Shown here in pieces: positions 43,587-52,726 of a stretch of DNA of 64,000 nt. The notes under the pieces are model-generated. The model was not told the DNA's origin. It saw nothing but the letters and a program-made list of their open reading frames with translations, and ran no database searches. The position numbers were made by a program, and so were the translations under genes. The stretch covers positions 1-64,000 of the forward strand of contig NZ_CANMVK010000004.1 of the NCBI RefSeq assembly GCF_947501405.1. The letters are read 5' to 3'. The DNA is from an uncultured Hoeflea sp. (GTDB lineage Bacteria; Pseudomonadota; Alphaproteobacteria; Rhizobiales; Rhizobiaceae). The stretch's first letter is position 1, and each line of letters opens with the position of its first letter.

Positions 43587-44432
43587 ATGGAATGCCTCGA
43601 CAGCGAACTCCTGCGGACCTTCATTGCCGTGACAAATGCCGGCAGTGTTACGGAGGGAGCAGCACAAATCCACCGGTCACAATCAGCCACCAGCCTTCAG
43701 ATCAAACGTTTGGAATCAATCATCGGACGAGCTGTTTTCGAACGGCATGGCCGTGGTGTGGTCCTGACCGAAGCGGGACGGCAGCTACTTCCTGTTGCGC
43801 ATGAGGTAACCGACAGGCTTGATGGCGCGCTTCGCGACCTTTCCCAACGTCCGGTCAGCGGCAAGCTGAGACTGGGTGTACCGGATGATCACGGGCGCTC
43901 GAATTTGACCCGGATTATCGCCACCTTCATGCGTGCCCATCCACAAGTCGAACTGGATGTGACCTGCGCCCTAAGCGCCGGCTTCCCCGAAGCGCTCAGT
44001 AAGGGGCGTCTGGATATGGCTGTCTATGAGGTCGAGCATCCGGCAGCAAAGGAGGAGGTGATTTACGAAGACCCGACCTGCTGGGTCGCCTCGGATCATG
44101 CCGATTTTTCCAGCGCCGATCCGCTGCCGGTGGCCCTGTTTGACCATGCCTGCTGGTGGCGCGATGCGGCGATTGAATCCTTGAAGGCAAGCAGCAAGGC
44201 TCACCGGGTGGTCTTCTCAAGTCAAAGCGTGGCCGGGGTGGTTGCGGCGGTCGAGGCCGGCGTTGCGGTGGGCCTCATGGGACGATCATCCCTTCGACCG
44301 GGCCTTTCGGTCGCTCCCGCAAGCTTCGGTTTCGGCCGAACACCGACGTCCAAGATCGTGCTTGCCACGGGGACCGTGCAAAACCCGGAGCTTACAGATG
44401 CCATGAAGCTGGCAATCCGTGCGGCTTTCTAG
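43587..44432 (+). CDS. LysR-family regulator
   Basis: This 281-residue LTTR has an N-terminal helix-turn-helix (MECLDSELLRTFIAVTNAGSVTEGAAQIHRSQSATSLQIKRLE) and an effector domain starting GKLRLGVPDD. ATG 43587 gives the canonical length. It is divergent from the DUF318-like permease gene, which is its likeliest target. The intergenic region has an AATC/GATT pair but no clear T-N11-A box. Confidence 0.86.
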   Translation: MECLDSELLRTFIAVTNAGSVTEGAAQIHRSQSATSLQIKRLESIIGRAVFERHGRGVVLTEAGRQLLPVAHEVTDRLDGALRDLSQRPVSGKLRLGVPDDHGRSNLTRIIATFMRAHPQVELDVTCALSAGFPEALSKGRLDMAVYEVEHPAAKEEVIYEDPTCWVASDHADFSSADPLPVALFDHACWWRDAAIESLKASSKAHRVVFSSQSVAGVVAAVEAGVAVGLMGRSSLRPGLSVAPASFGFGRTPTSKIVLATGTVQNPELTDAMKLAIRAAF

Positions 44433-44624
44433 ACAGCGAAGAAGAACGGGCCCTTGCCGCAACACAAAGTCAGCAGAATTCAGGCTCGATACCGCTATGC
44501 GCAGCAAACCCGCCCGCTCCCCAAACTTGCCCAAATCCGCGCACCGCTTTACCACTCTCGCATCGTCGCAAAACCCATCTCGCCACGGGCGCCGGGGACA
44601 AGTGAGCAACCCTATGGGCACACC

Positions 44625-45686
44625 GTGAAGCGTATAGTCTTTCGAACCCTCCTGCTAATGGGCCTGACTTCCGCGCTGAGCGGCTGCATCGCGCCATCCT
44701 ATTATGCCGAATCGCTGGGTGGCCATCTGAAGATCATGGCGGCGCGTCAGCCTGTCGCCAAACTCATCGACGATCCTTCGACATCAGACCCGCTGCGGGC
44801 GCGGATGACATCGGCGAGCGCCATCAGGCAATTTGCCATCGACGAACTGGCCCTGCCCGACAACAAAAGCTACCGCTCTTACGTCGATATCGGCCGGGAT
44901 TACGTCACATTGGCGGTGTTTGCCGCACCCGAATTCTCGCTGACGCCCAGGGTCTGGTGCTTTCCGGTTTTCGGTTGCGTTCCCTACCGGGGATTTTTCT
45001 CCCGAGAGTCCGCGACCAAATCCGCCGAAAAACTCAATCGGCAAGGCCTCGACGTCCACATCACGGGCGTCACCGCCTATTCGACACTGGGCTGGTCCAG
45101 CGATCCGCTGCTGTCGACCATGTTCCGCAGCGACGAGACCCATCTTGCGGCGCTGGTGTTTCACGAACTGGCGCATCAGCGTGTCTATGTGGATGACGAC
45201 AGCGCCTTCAACGAGGCTTTCGCTGTTGTCGTGGAGAGGACAGGCGTGAGGGCATGGCTACGCGCAACCGGCAATGCCGCCGCATTGCGCCGCTATGAAG
45301 CCAATCTCAAGCGTCACGCCGAATTCCTTGATCTGTTGTCACAAACCCGGATGGAGCTGCGCGATCTTTACAGCGGAACCAAAACCACCGCGCAGAAACG
45401 GGCCGCGAAATCCGGCGCCATCGACCGGTTGCGCAAGCGTCACCGGCAGGTTCGCGACACACGCTGGAACGGATATCGAGGCTACGATGCCTGGATCGAC
45501 GCGCCGATCAATAACGCCAAGCTCGCCGCGACCGCCGTCTACAATGACCAGGTCCCGGCGTTCATGCGCCTGTTTGAGCTCTGCTCGGGCGACTATGAGC
45601 GATTTTACGCAGCGGTACGCAGCATTGGCGCGCTCGACCGGGCCGACAGGCCGGGAGCGCTCGCGGCGGACAATGCCTGTAATTGA
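44625..45686 (+). CDS. Lipoprotein aminopeptidase-like protein (PF10023 type)
   Basis: This 353-residue protein has a lipoprotein signal (LLLMGLTSALSGC, lipobox ALSGC) and a zinc-peptidase HExxH motif in VFHELAHQRVYVDDD, with a downstream FNEAFA glutamate. The later segments (RLRKRHRQVRDTRWNGYRGYDAWIDAPINNAKLA) match the putative aminopeptidase family of proteobacteria. It would act anchored in the periplasm. GTG 44625 is chosen because it starts the signal peptide exactly; the longer upstream frame is not protein-like. Confidence 0.82.
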   Translation: MKRIVFRTLLLMGLTSALSGCIAPSYYAESLGGHLKIMAARQPVAKLIDDPSTSDPLRARMTSASAIRQFAIDELALPDNKSYRSYVDIGRDYVTLAVFAAPEFSLTPRVWCFPVFGCVPYRGFFSRESATKSAEKLNRQGLDVHITGVTAYSTLGWSSDPLLSTMFRSDETHLAALVFHELAHQRVYVDDDSAFNEAFAVVVERTGVRAWLRATGNAAALRRYEANLKRHAEFLDLLSQTRMELRDLYSGTKTTAQKRAAKSGAIDRLRKRHRQVRDTRWNGYRGYDAWIDAPINNAKLAATAVYNDQVPAFMRLFELCSGDYERFYAAVRSIGALDRADRPGALAADNACN

Positions 45687-45807
45687 TAGACAGGGCACGA
45701 AAGTGCCGTGGATGCCGGACGGCCTCTGGCACCATGTGCGGCCACTGCCCAAGGATCAAAAATCTGCGCGGCCTCGACCGGCAAGGGATCGGTTACGGCA
45801 ATAAGTT

Positions 45808-47409
45808 CTACTGCGTCGCCCGCGACCAGGCATCGAGCGCCTGGTTGAACACTTCGGTGCCGCTGGCGCCTTTTTCGAGCGTGATCAGCGCCTGCCGGCC
45901 GTTGGAGTAGACCACCGGGATATCGATCCAGTTGCGCTGGCGCATCAGTTCGATATTGGTCTGGCGCGCCTCGTCAAGGTCGTTGAGCGCCACCATGTAA
46001 AAATCCTGGGTGATCTTGGCCGGAACGGCGATCAGCGGGTTGCCCTGGTCGGCCTCGGTCTGCTTGAAGGCGATGCGCTGCAACTGGTCGATCGAGCCAC
46101 CCTCGAACTCGGGCGGTAAGGCGAAAACCACCTCCACCAGATGGCTGGCGGGCAACGAAGGATCGGTGTTGCGCTTGATGGTCAGCAGCGCCGAAAGCCC
46201 CTTGTCGGGATTGTTGATCTCGCCGCGGATCACCTGCTCATCGGGACCGTCGCCGCTGGGTTCGCTGACCAGCGTCCAAACCACCGTACCGGGCTTGACC
46301 TCAAGCGACTGCTGGCCGAGCCGCTCCTCATAGAGGATCATTTTCTGCGCCACGCCGAGGGGCTGCGAGTCCGGCACGGACGCCTCCTCCGGCGCCACCG
46401 GGGTATCGGCGGAGTTTTCCTCCGCTATCGCCTCATCGGCCGGGGTGGTGTCAGTCAATTCCGCAACCGAGCGGCCCTCAACACCATCAACAATCGCTGG
46501 CCCGGGCGCGGGACCCGGGTCGGTCTCGCTGCCATCGGCATTGAGCCGCTGGGTGAACTTGTCGCTCCCCGGCTCGCCGGTCTCCGGCACTTCGATCTCA
46601 GGCGTTGCCTCGGGTGCGGGCTCATCCGGTGTGGAGGTTTCAGGCGTTGCTGCCGCGGTCTCGGTGGCCGGATCCGTCGCCGTCTCCGATGCAGGTTCGG
46701 CGGTCTCGGTCGCCGGACCCGTCGCGCCGCCAACCATGGCGATCAGCGCGTCCTTGTACATCCAGCCGGCCAGGGCGACACCGGCCAGAAACAACACCAG
46801 CACAATCGCCATCACTCCGCCGCCGCCGCGGGATTTGTCGCGTCGCGAACCAGAAGACGGTTTGGGTTCGGGGGCCGGATCAATCCCGAACGCCTCATCA
46901 TGTTCCGGACCGACCAACTCATCCGGCCGCACTGGCGCCGCAGCCGGCGGCGCATCCACTGTCGCAGCGTCGTCCACCACCGGTTCGGCTGGTTCCACCT
47001 GCAGCGGCGCCGGGCTGAGGACAGGGCTTGCCACAGCAGCAGGCGCCGCGGCCGGGGGTGGCGGCGGTGCCGGGGTCGCAGCGGGTGCAGGTGCGGGCGG
47101 CGTCTCGGGAGCCAGATCGGCGACAACCGGGCTCTTCTCGACCATCGATTCGAGCTCGGCCATCAGCGCATCGGTCTCATCGATATCGGCGGGCAAGGCT
47201 TCCGTATGCTCCGCCTCGACCTCGCTGATCGCAAAATCGAGCTTGTCCAACTGCTTGGCGATCACCTCGTCCGTGGGCGGCGGATTGATGGCTTCGAGCT
47301 GGCGGCGAATGGCCTGGCGCGCCTTGTCGTAGACCTTGCTCCGGTTCTCCGGCGTGTTCTCCGAAAGGTTGTCTACCGCCTTGCGGATGACTGCTACAAA
47401 ATCGGCCAT
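45808..47409 (-). CDS. Large Pro/Ala-rich single-pass membrane protein
   Basis: This 533-residue protein has a helical N-terminal domain (residues 1-95, starting MADFVAVIRKAVDNLSEN), a long Pro/Ala-rich low-complexity stretch, a membrane helix near residue 200 (VMAIVLVLFLAGVALAGWMY), a Glu/Thr/Pro-rich spacer and a compact C-terminal periplasmic domain (QKMILYEERLGQQSLEVKPGTVVWTLVSE to the end). The layout resembles conserved rhizobial hypothetical proteins next to purA. The function is unknown. It may be co-transcribed with purA, which lies 42 bases upstream. Confidence 0.75.
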   Translation of the reverse strand: MADFVAVIRKAVDNLSENTPENRSKVYDKARQAIRRQLEAINPPPTDEVIAKQLDKLDFAISEVEAEHTEALPADIDETDALMAELESMVEKSPVVADLAPETPPAPAPAATPAPPPPPAAAPAAVASPVLSPAPLQVEPAEPVVDDAATVDAPPAAAPVRPDELVGPEHDEAFGIDPAPEPKPSSGSRRDKSRGGGGVMAIVLVLFLAGVALAGWMYKDALIAMVGGATGPATETAEPASETATDPATETAAATPETSTPDEPAPEATPEIEVPETGEPGSDKFTQRLNADGSETDPGPAPGPAIVDGVEGRSVAELTDTTPADEAIAEENSADTPVAPEEASVPDSQPLGVAQKMILYEERLGQQSLEVKPGTVVWTLVSEPSGDGPDEQVIRGEINNPDKGLSALLTIKRNTDPSLPASHLVEVVFALPPEFEGGSIDQLQRIAFKQTEADQGNPLIAVPAKITQDFYMVALNDLDEARQTNIELMRQRNWIDIPVVYSNGRQALITLEKGASGTEVFNQALDAWSRATQ

Positions 47410-47451
47410 GTCTTACCCTGGTATGATGCCACTGCGCGCATTTGCGCTAAC

Positions 47452-48750
47452 CTAGTCCTCAAACGGGTCGGTCACAAGTATGGTGTCGTCGCGCTCAGGG
47501 CTTGTGGACAACAGCGCCACCGGCGCGCCGATCAGTTCTTCGATGCGGCGCACATATTTGATTGCCTGGGCCGGCAGATCGGCCCAGCTGCGCGCGCCCA
47601 CGGTGGTGTCCTGCCATCCCTCGATGGTCTCGTAGACCGGCGTCACCCGGGCCTGCGCGCCCTGGCTTGCGGGCAGATAATCGATACGCGCGCCGTCAAG
47701 CTCGTAGCCCACGCAGATCTTCAGCTCCTTGAGTCCGTCGAGCACATCAAGCTTGGTCAGCGCAATGCCGGTGGTGCCGTTGACGGCGACGGACTGGCGT
47801 ACCAGCGCTGCGTCAAACCAGCCGCAGCGGCGCTGGCGGCCGGTGACCGTGCCGAATTCATGGCCGCGTTCGCCCAGGAACTGGCCGATATCATCGTCGA
47901 GTTCGGTTGGAAACGGCCCCTCGCCCACCCGTGTCGTGTAAGCCTTGGTGATGCCCAGCACATAATCGAGCGAACCCGGCCCCAGACCCGATCCCGCGGC
48001 GGCCTGTCCCGCGACTGTGTTCGACGAGGTGACGAACGGATAGGTGCCGTGATCAACATCGAGCAGCGAGCCCTGCGCGCCCTCGAACAGAATGCGCGCG
48101 CCGCGCCGCCGCTCCTTGTCCAAGAGCAGCCACACGGTTTCGCGGAACGGCAGGATCCGCTCGGCCACCGTGGTGAGTTCTTCAAGGATCGTCGCCACCG
48201 GGATTTCGGGCTGACCGAGCCCGCGCCTGAGCGCGTTGTGGTGGGTGAGCAGCCGGTCGACCTTGGCCGGCAGCGTGTCCAGATTGGCCAGATCCATCAC
48301 CCGGATCGCGCGGCGGCCGACCTTGTCCTCATAGGCCGGCCCGATGCCGCGGCGGGTGGTGCCGATCTTGGTGCCGGAATTCGAGGCCGCGTCCTCGCGT
48401 AGCGCGTCGAGCTCGCGGTGCAGCGACAGGATCAGCGTCGCATTGTCGGCGATCCTCAAATTGTCGGCATTGACCGTCACATCCTGCTTGGCCAGCCGGT
48501 CGATCTCGCTGACCAGCGCATGCGGGTCGATCACCACGCCATTGCCTATCACCGCCAGCTTGCCCGGCCGGGCCACGCCCGAAGGCAGCAGCGATAGCTT
48601 GTAGCTCACACCGTCGATGACCAGCGTGTGGCCGGCATTGTGGCCGCCCTGGAACCGCACCACCACATCGGCGCGCTCGGAAAGCCAGTCGACAATCTTG
48701 CCCTTACCTTCGTCACCCCATTGCGACCCGACGACAACTACGTTGGCCAT
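47452..48750 (-). CDS. purA: Adenylosuccinate synthetase PurA
   Basis: This 432-residue enzyme catalyses GTP-dependent joining of IMP and aspartate, the first committed step to AMP. The GTP/IMP loop [17 protein letters not shown], the catalytic histidine in [10 protein letters not shown], the [14 protein letters not shown] switch and the [19 protein letters not shown] block are all present. Length is normal. Confidence 0.97.
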   Translation of the reverse strand: MANVVVVGSQWGDEGKGKIVDWLSERADVVVRFQGGHNAGHTLVIDGVSYKLSLLPSGVARPGKLAVIGNGVVIDPHALVSEIDRLAKQDVTVNADNLRIADNATLILSLHRELDALREDAASNSGTKIGTTRRGIGPAYEDKVGRRAIRVMDLANLDTLPAKVDRLLTHHNALRRGLGQPEIPVATILEELTTVAERILPFRETVWLLLDKERRRGARILFEGAQGSLLDVDHGTYPFVTSSNTVAGQAAAGSGLGPGSLDYVLGITKAYTTRVGEGPFPTELDDDIGQFLGERGHEFGTVTGRQRRCGWFDAALVRQSVAVNGTTGIALTKLDVLDGLKELKICVGYELDGARIDYLPASQGAQARVTPVYETIEGWQDTTVGARSWADLPAQAIKYVRRIEELIGAPVALLSTSPERDDTILVTDPFED

Positions 48751-48979
48751 GAAACCCTCATATCAAGCGATCCCCTACAGGATCGGGAAAACCAAAACCC
48801 GCGGCATGCATAGCGATTGCCATCGCCAAAATCGACCCTTGCGCAGTGCAATGCCCTTTTTTTGCGTGACAATTTTGCTGCCGCCCGCCAAACAGGAGAC
48901 GTAAGGGCAAGGAATATGCGCCCCGAAGCTTCTCGTGCAGGCCACAACCCGGACCGGCGGCGCGTCACATCTCCCACTC

Positions 48980-49876
48980 ATGCCTCTGGAAACCCGGTTG
49001 ATGCTGCGCGCCTATCTGTTCCTGACCATCACCGCCCTGTCCTGGGGCGGCAACGCGGTGGCGGGCAAGCTTGCGGTCGGCCACATCTCGCCAATGTTGC
49101 TGACATCGCTGCGTTGGGGGCTGGCGCTGATCATCCTGCTCGCTTTCACCCTGCCAAGGGTGCGGCGCGACATGGCGGTCATCCGTGCCAACCTGCCGCT
49201 GCTGATCGGCTATGGCGCGATCGGCTTTGCCTGTTTCAACAATCTGCTCTATTCGGCGCTCAACCACACCACGGCTATCAATGTGGCGATCGAGCAAGCC
49301 GGCATGCCGATGGTGATCTTCCTCGCCAATTTCATCCTGTTCCGCATCAAGGTGACCTCGGCACAGATCGTGGGTTTTATGTTGACGCTGACCGGCGTGG
49401 CGCTCACCGCCTCGGGCGGCAGCTTCATCCGCCTGATCGGGCTCGAGCTCAATCGCGGCGACGCGCTGATGCTGTTGGCAGTCCTGTGCTATGGCGGCTA
49501 CACCGTGGCGCTGCGCTACAAGCCCGAGATCCACTGGCAATCGATGATCACGGTGATGGCGGCCGCGGCCTTCGTAACCTCGCTGCCGTTCGCCGCCTTT
49601 GAGGTAGCGCGCGAAACCGCGATCTGGCCCGATACCCGCGGCTGGATCGTCGCGGCGTTTACCGCCATCTTCCCCTCGCTCGTCGCCCAGGTGATGTTCA
49701 TCAAGGGCAACGAAATCATCGGCTCCAACCGCGCCGGCATCTTCATCAACCTGGTGCCGATCTTCGGCACCCTGCTCTCGGTGATGATTTTGGGCGAGAT
49801 GCTGCATCTCTACCACGTGGTGGCGCTGGCCCTGGTGCTCGGCGGCATCTGGCTGTCGGAGCGGGGGAAGCGGTAG
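48980..49876 (+). CDS. EamA/DMT-family exporter
   Basis: This 298-residue protein has ten hydrophobic segments in two EamA repeats (ITALSWGGNAVAGKLAV ... and LAVLCYGGYTVALRYK ...), the usual layout of drug/metabolite transporters. The substrate cannot be read. ATG 48980 is used; ATG 49001 is a possible shorter start. It is divergent from purA. Confidence 0.85.
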   Translation: MPLETRLMLRAYLFLTITALSWGGNAVAGKLAVGHISPMLLTSLRWGLALIILLAFTLPRVRRDMAVIRANLPLLIGYGAIGFACFNNLLYSALNHTTAINVAIEQAGMPMVIFLANFILFRIKVTSAQIVGFMLTLTGVALTASGGSFIRLIGLELNRGDALMLLAVLCYGGYTVALRYKPEIHWQSMITVMAAAAFVTSLPFAAFEVARETAIWPDTRGWIVAAFTAIFPSLVAQVMFIKGNEIIGSNRAGIFINLVPIFGTLLSVMILGEMLHLYHVVALALVLGGIWLSERGKR

Positions 49877-50104
49877 GGGGTGAAGGAACACAACCCAATC
49901 TTCATTGGCGGCAGGTCAGTACCCAAGCGCGACCGCTTTGCGCCCTCATCTCCACTATTCGCGATTTAACTTCAAATGCCCGAAAGCGGCCATTCCAGGC
50001 AGCTGATCCAAAATCCGAGCAGGTCGGTTTGCCTTACCTTTGCAGCGCCAGCGAAGAAGAATTCACAGCTGACGAAAGCCAGGATACGTCACATGCAAAA
50101 AAAC

Positions 50105-50173
50105 CGGTGCGCACCGTCGCGGCAGCGGTCCGGAACGATCCTTCATAATTGGCCTTGCCGAAACCGGTTTCGG
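50105..50173 (+). promoter_or_regulatory. Two palindromes upstream of the LacI gene
   Basis: CCGAAACCGGTTTCGG (50158-50173) is a perfect 16-base palindrome of the LacI/GalR operator kind, 28 bases before the lacI-type gene. CGGTGCGCACCG (50105-50116) is a second perfect palindrome about 50 bases further up. They would suit autorepression of the whole sugar operon, with DNA looping possible. Nothing else is supported between 49877 and 50201. Confidence 0.6.
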
Positions 50174-50201
50174 TGATCAAGGTGAGTGGTGGGAGGACAT
50201 T

Positions 50202-51272
50202 GTGAACAACGCATTCACTACAATTTCGGGAGCCAAACGCCACAATCGCGTTACGATTTCCGACATGGCAGCCGCGCTTGGCCTGACAAAGTCCACAGTC
50301 TCGCGCGCGATGAACGGATATCCTGATATCTCGGAGACAACCCAACTGCGTGTCAAACGCATGGCGGAGAAGCTGAGCTATCAGCCGCTCAGTCACGCTC
50401 AAGCCATCAAGACCGGCCGCACGCGTTCGCTCGGTCTCATTCTGCAACTGTCTGACCACGATGCGCAGCGCCCGTTCCTGGCTGAATTCCTTGCTGGAGT
50501 TTCAGCAGGGGCTCACAATGAGGGCTGGACGCTGACGATTGCGGCGTCCGAAAACCATGAAGACATGATCGAGACGTTCCGGGTGCTTCTGCGTGATGGA
50601 AAGGCCGACGGTTTCATTCTGCCCCGAGCCATGCGGGACGATCCGCGCGTTCGTTTGCTGCGCGAGGCGGAGGTTCCCTTTGTTCTTTTCGGCAGACAGG
50701 ACGACGACACGGATTGTGCCTGGTTCGACATTTTGGGTGAAGACGCGATGCGCAATGCCGTGATGCATCTTGTAGCACTTGGCCACACGCGTATCGGATA
50801 TATCAATGGCGGAACACAGTACGCCTACGCGGGATTGCGAAAACAAGGGTTCCTCCAAGGGATGGCCGACGCAGGTCTGCCGATCGATCCTGATCTGATT
50901 GCCGAGGATGCCGTGACAATCAAGGACGGTGCGGAGGCAGCGTCTGGTCTGTTGGACAGTATGCATCCGCCAACAGCGATTGTCTGTGCAGTCGATTTCG
51001 CGGCCCTTGGGGTGTATCGGGCGGCGGCTGAACGAGGCCTTACAATTGGTCGCGACCTTTCAGTTGTCGGATATGACGGCATTCCCGAGGGCGCACATAC
51101 ACAACCGCCGCTGACCACGTTCTCGGTCGATAACAAATCGGCCGGCGAGCGATTGTCCAACATCCTGATCCGCCGCATCCGCGGTGAAGACCTGACCAAT
51201 TTGCGCGAAACGGACATGGCCACCTTTCTGGACAGAGGATCGACAGGCCCGGCGCCAAGTTCAAAAAACTGA
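50202..51272 (+). CDS. LacI-family repressor
   Basis: This 356-residue regulator has an N-terminal LacI helix-turn-helix and hinge (VTISDMAAALGLTKSTVSRAMNGYPDISETTQLRVKRMAEKLSYQP) and a periplasmic-binding-like ligand domain with GYINGG and VVGYDGIPEG. It starts at GTG 50202 with GGGAGG upstream. It is the first gene of the ABC sugar/GH63 operon and 26 bases from the binding-protein gene, so it should sense the imported glycoside or its product. Confidence 0.9.
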   Translation: MNNAFTTISGAKRHNRVTISDMAAALGLTKSTVSRAMNGYPDISETTQLRVKRMAEKLSYQPLSHAQAIKTGRTRSLGLILQLSDHDAQRPFLAEFLAGVSAGAHNEGWTLTIAASENHEDMIETFRVLLRDGKADGFILPRAMRDDPRVRLLREAEVPFVLFGRQDDDTDCAWFDILGEDAMRNAVMHLVALGHTRIGYINGGTQYAYAGLRKQGFLQGMADAGLPIDPDLIAEDAVTIKDGAEAASGLLDSMHPPTAIVCAVDFAALGVYRAAAERGLTIGRDLSVVGYDGIPEGAHTQPPLTTFSVDNKSAGERLSNILIRRIRGEDLTNLRETDMATFLDRGSTGPAPSSKN

Positions 51273-51298
51273 CCCAATAACGTCAAGTGGAGGAAAAA

Positions 51299-52651
51299 AT
51301 GCTACTGAAAACCAAATCAATGCTGCGAATTGGCGCTGCAAGCGCGCTGATTTTGTCCGCGATGGCCGCAAATGCAGAAGAACTGCGTTTCTGGACAACT
51401 GAGGAACAGCCCGAGCGTCTGGCTCGTCAGGAGGCCATGGCCGCGGCCTTTGCGGAGGCCTCAGGGCACAGCGTCCAGGTTATTCCGGTTTCCGAAAACG
51501 ACCTCGGCACGCGCGCGACGGCGGCATTTGCTGCTGGCGATCTGCCGGATGTGATCTACCACACCCTGCAATATGCCGCACCCTGGGCTGAGGCTGGCAT
51601 CCTGGACACGGATGCTGCGACGGACGTCATTGAATCTCTGGGGGCAGATACGTTTGCGCCGGGAGCTTTGACGATGGCAGCGACAGCCGACGGATTTGCC
51701 TCGGTGCCTGTCGACGGCTGGACGCAGATGCTGGTCTACCGTGCTGATCTCTTCAAGGAGAAGGGTTTGGAGCCGCCCAACAGCTACGCCAATGTGTTGG
51801 CCGCGGTTGAGGCTTTGCACAACCCGCCTGAGATGTACGGCTTTGTGGCGGCGACAAAGATTGACGAGAACTTCATGAGCCAGGTGCTCGAGCATGTGTT
51901 CCTGGCCAATGGTGTTTCGCCGGTTGGTTCGGGAGGGGTGCAGGAGCTGGATGAAACGGCCACCATTGAAGTGCTCGAATTCTACAAGGCAATCGCAGAA
52001 GCGTCTCCTCCGGGCGACCTTTACTGGGATCAGTCGCGCTCGCTCTATTTCAGCGGCAACGCAGCGATGATCATCTGGTCGCCGTTCATTCTGGATGAAC
52101 TGGCGGGTCTGCGCGACAGTGCTCCTCCGACCATCAATGACGACCCGACCAGCCGTGATCTGGCTGCGGCAACCGGCATCGTCACCACGTTCTCGGGACC
52201 GTCCAACCCCGATGGTGCTGCCTGGGGCGATGTCCGCTATTTCGGCATCACATCAGATGCGTCGACCGATGCGGCCATGGAGTTTGTCGAGTACTCGATG
52301 AACCAGGGTTACGGCTCGACACTGGCGATTGCGCCTGAGGGGAAATTCCCCGTGCGTCGCGGTACGGCTGACAATCCAACAGAGTTTGCCGACCTTTGGG
52401 CAACGCTGGATGTCGGTGTCGACCGGAAAGCGCCGCTGGGCGAGCTTTACGATGCGGCGATGATTGAAGAGATCGTCGGCGGCCTTGATGTGGCCCAACG
52501 CTGGGGCGTGGCCGATGGCCAGTTGTCAGCGGCATCCAAGATCATCAACAGCCAGGTGATCAACCGTTTTGTGCGCGAGTACATCGACGGCGAGCGCGAT
52601 GCGGCCGCAACCGTGACGGCTCTGAACGAGGCGATTGCCGCTGTAGAGTAG
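51299..52651 (+). CDS. ABC sugar transporter, substrate-binding protein
   Basis: This 450-residue protein has a signal peptide (MLLKTKSMLRIGAASALILSAMAANA) and the family 1 extracellular solute-binding pattern (LRFWTTEEQPERLARQEAMAAAFAEAS, VPVDGWTQMLVYRADLFKEKGLEPPNSY). It binds an oligosaccharide or glycoside in the periplasm for the two permeases downstream. GGAGG lies directly before ATG 51299. A hairpin follows its stop codon. Confidence 0.92.
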   Translation: MLLKTKSMLRIGAASALILSAMAANAEELRFWTTEEQPERLARQEAMAAAFAEASGHSVQVIPVSENDLGTRATAAFAAGDLPDVIYHTLQYAAPWAEAGILDTDAATDVIESLGADTFAPGALTMAATADGFASVPVDGWTQMLVYRADLFKEKGLEPPNSYANVLAAVEALHNPPEMYGFVAATKIDENFMSQVLEHVFLANGVSPVGSGGVQELDETATIEVLEFYKAIAEASPPGDLYWDQSRSLYFSGNAAMIIWSPFILDELAGLRDSAPPTINDDPTSRDLAAATGIVTTFSGPSNPDGAAWGDVRYFGITSDASTDAAMEFVEYSMNQGYGSTLAIAPEGKFPVRRGTADNPTEFADLWATLDVGVDRKAPLGELYDAAMIEEIVGGLDVAQRWGVADGQLSAASKIINSQVINRFVREYIDGERDAAATVTALNEAIAAVE

Positions 52652-52663
52652 GCGCACCTCACC

Positions 52664-52691
52664 GCTGGGGCGCGCGCTCGTGCGTCCCAGC
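52664..52691 (+). terminator. Attenuator-like hairpin after the binding-protein gene
   Basis: GCTGGGGCGC pairs with GCGTCCCAGC (9 of 10 pairs plus a G-T) around an 8-base loop, 12 bases after the binding-protein stop and before the first permease gene. No T tract follows. Confidence 0.5.
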
Positions 52692-52726
52692 TTCACACAC
52701 CACGCCCAACAAGTTGGTGATTCCTG

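Noticed and set aside
46141-48402. 753-codon plus-strand open frame
   Set aside because: It lies antisense to purA and the Pro/Ala-rich protein gene, is full of Arg and shows no motif. It is a GC-rich shadow frame.
48965-49891. 308-codon minus-strand frame opposite the EamA gene
   Set aside because: It is made of His, Gln and Asp-rich repeats typical of the reverse of membrane protein codons.
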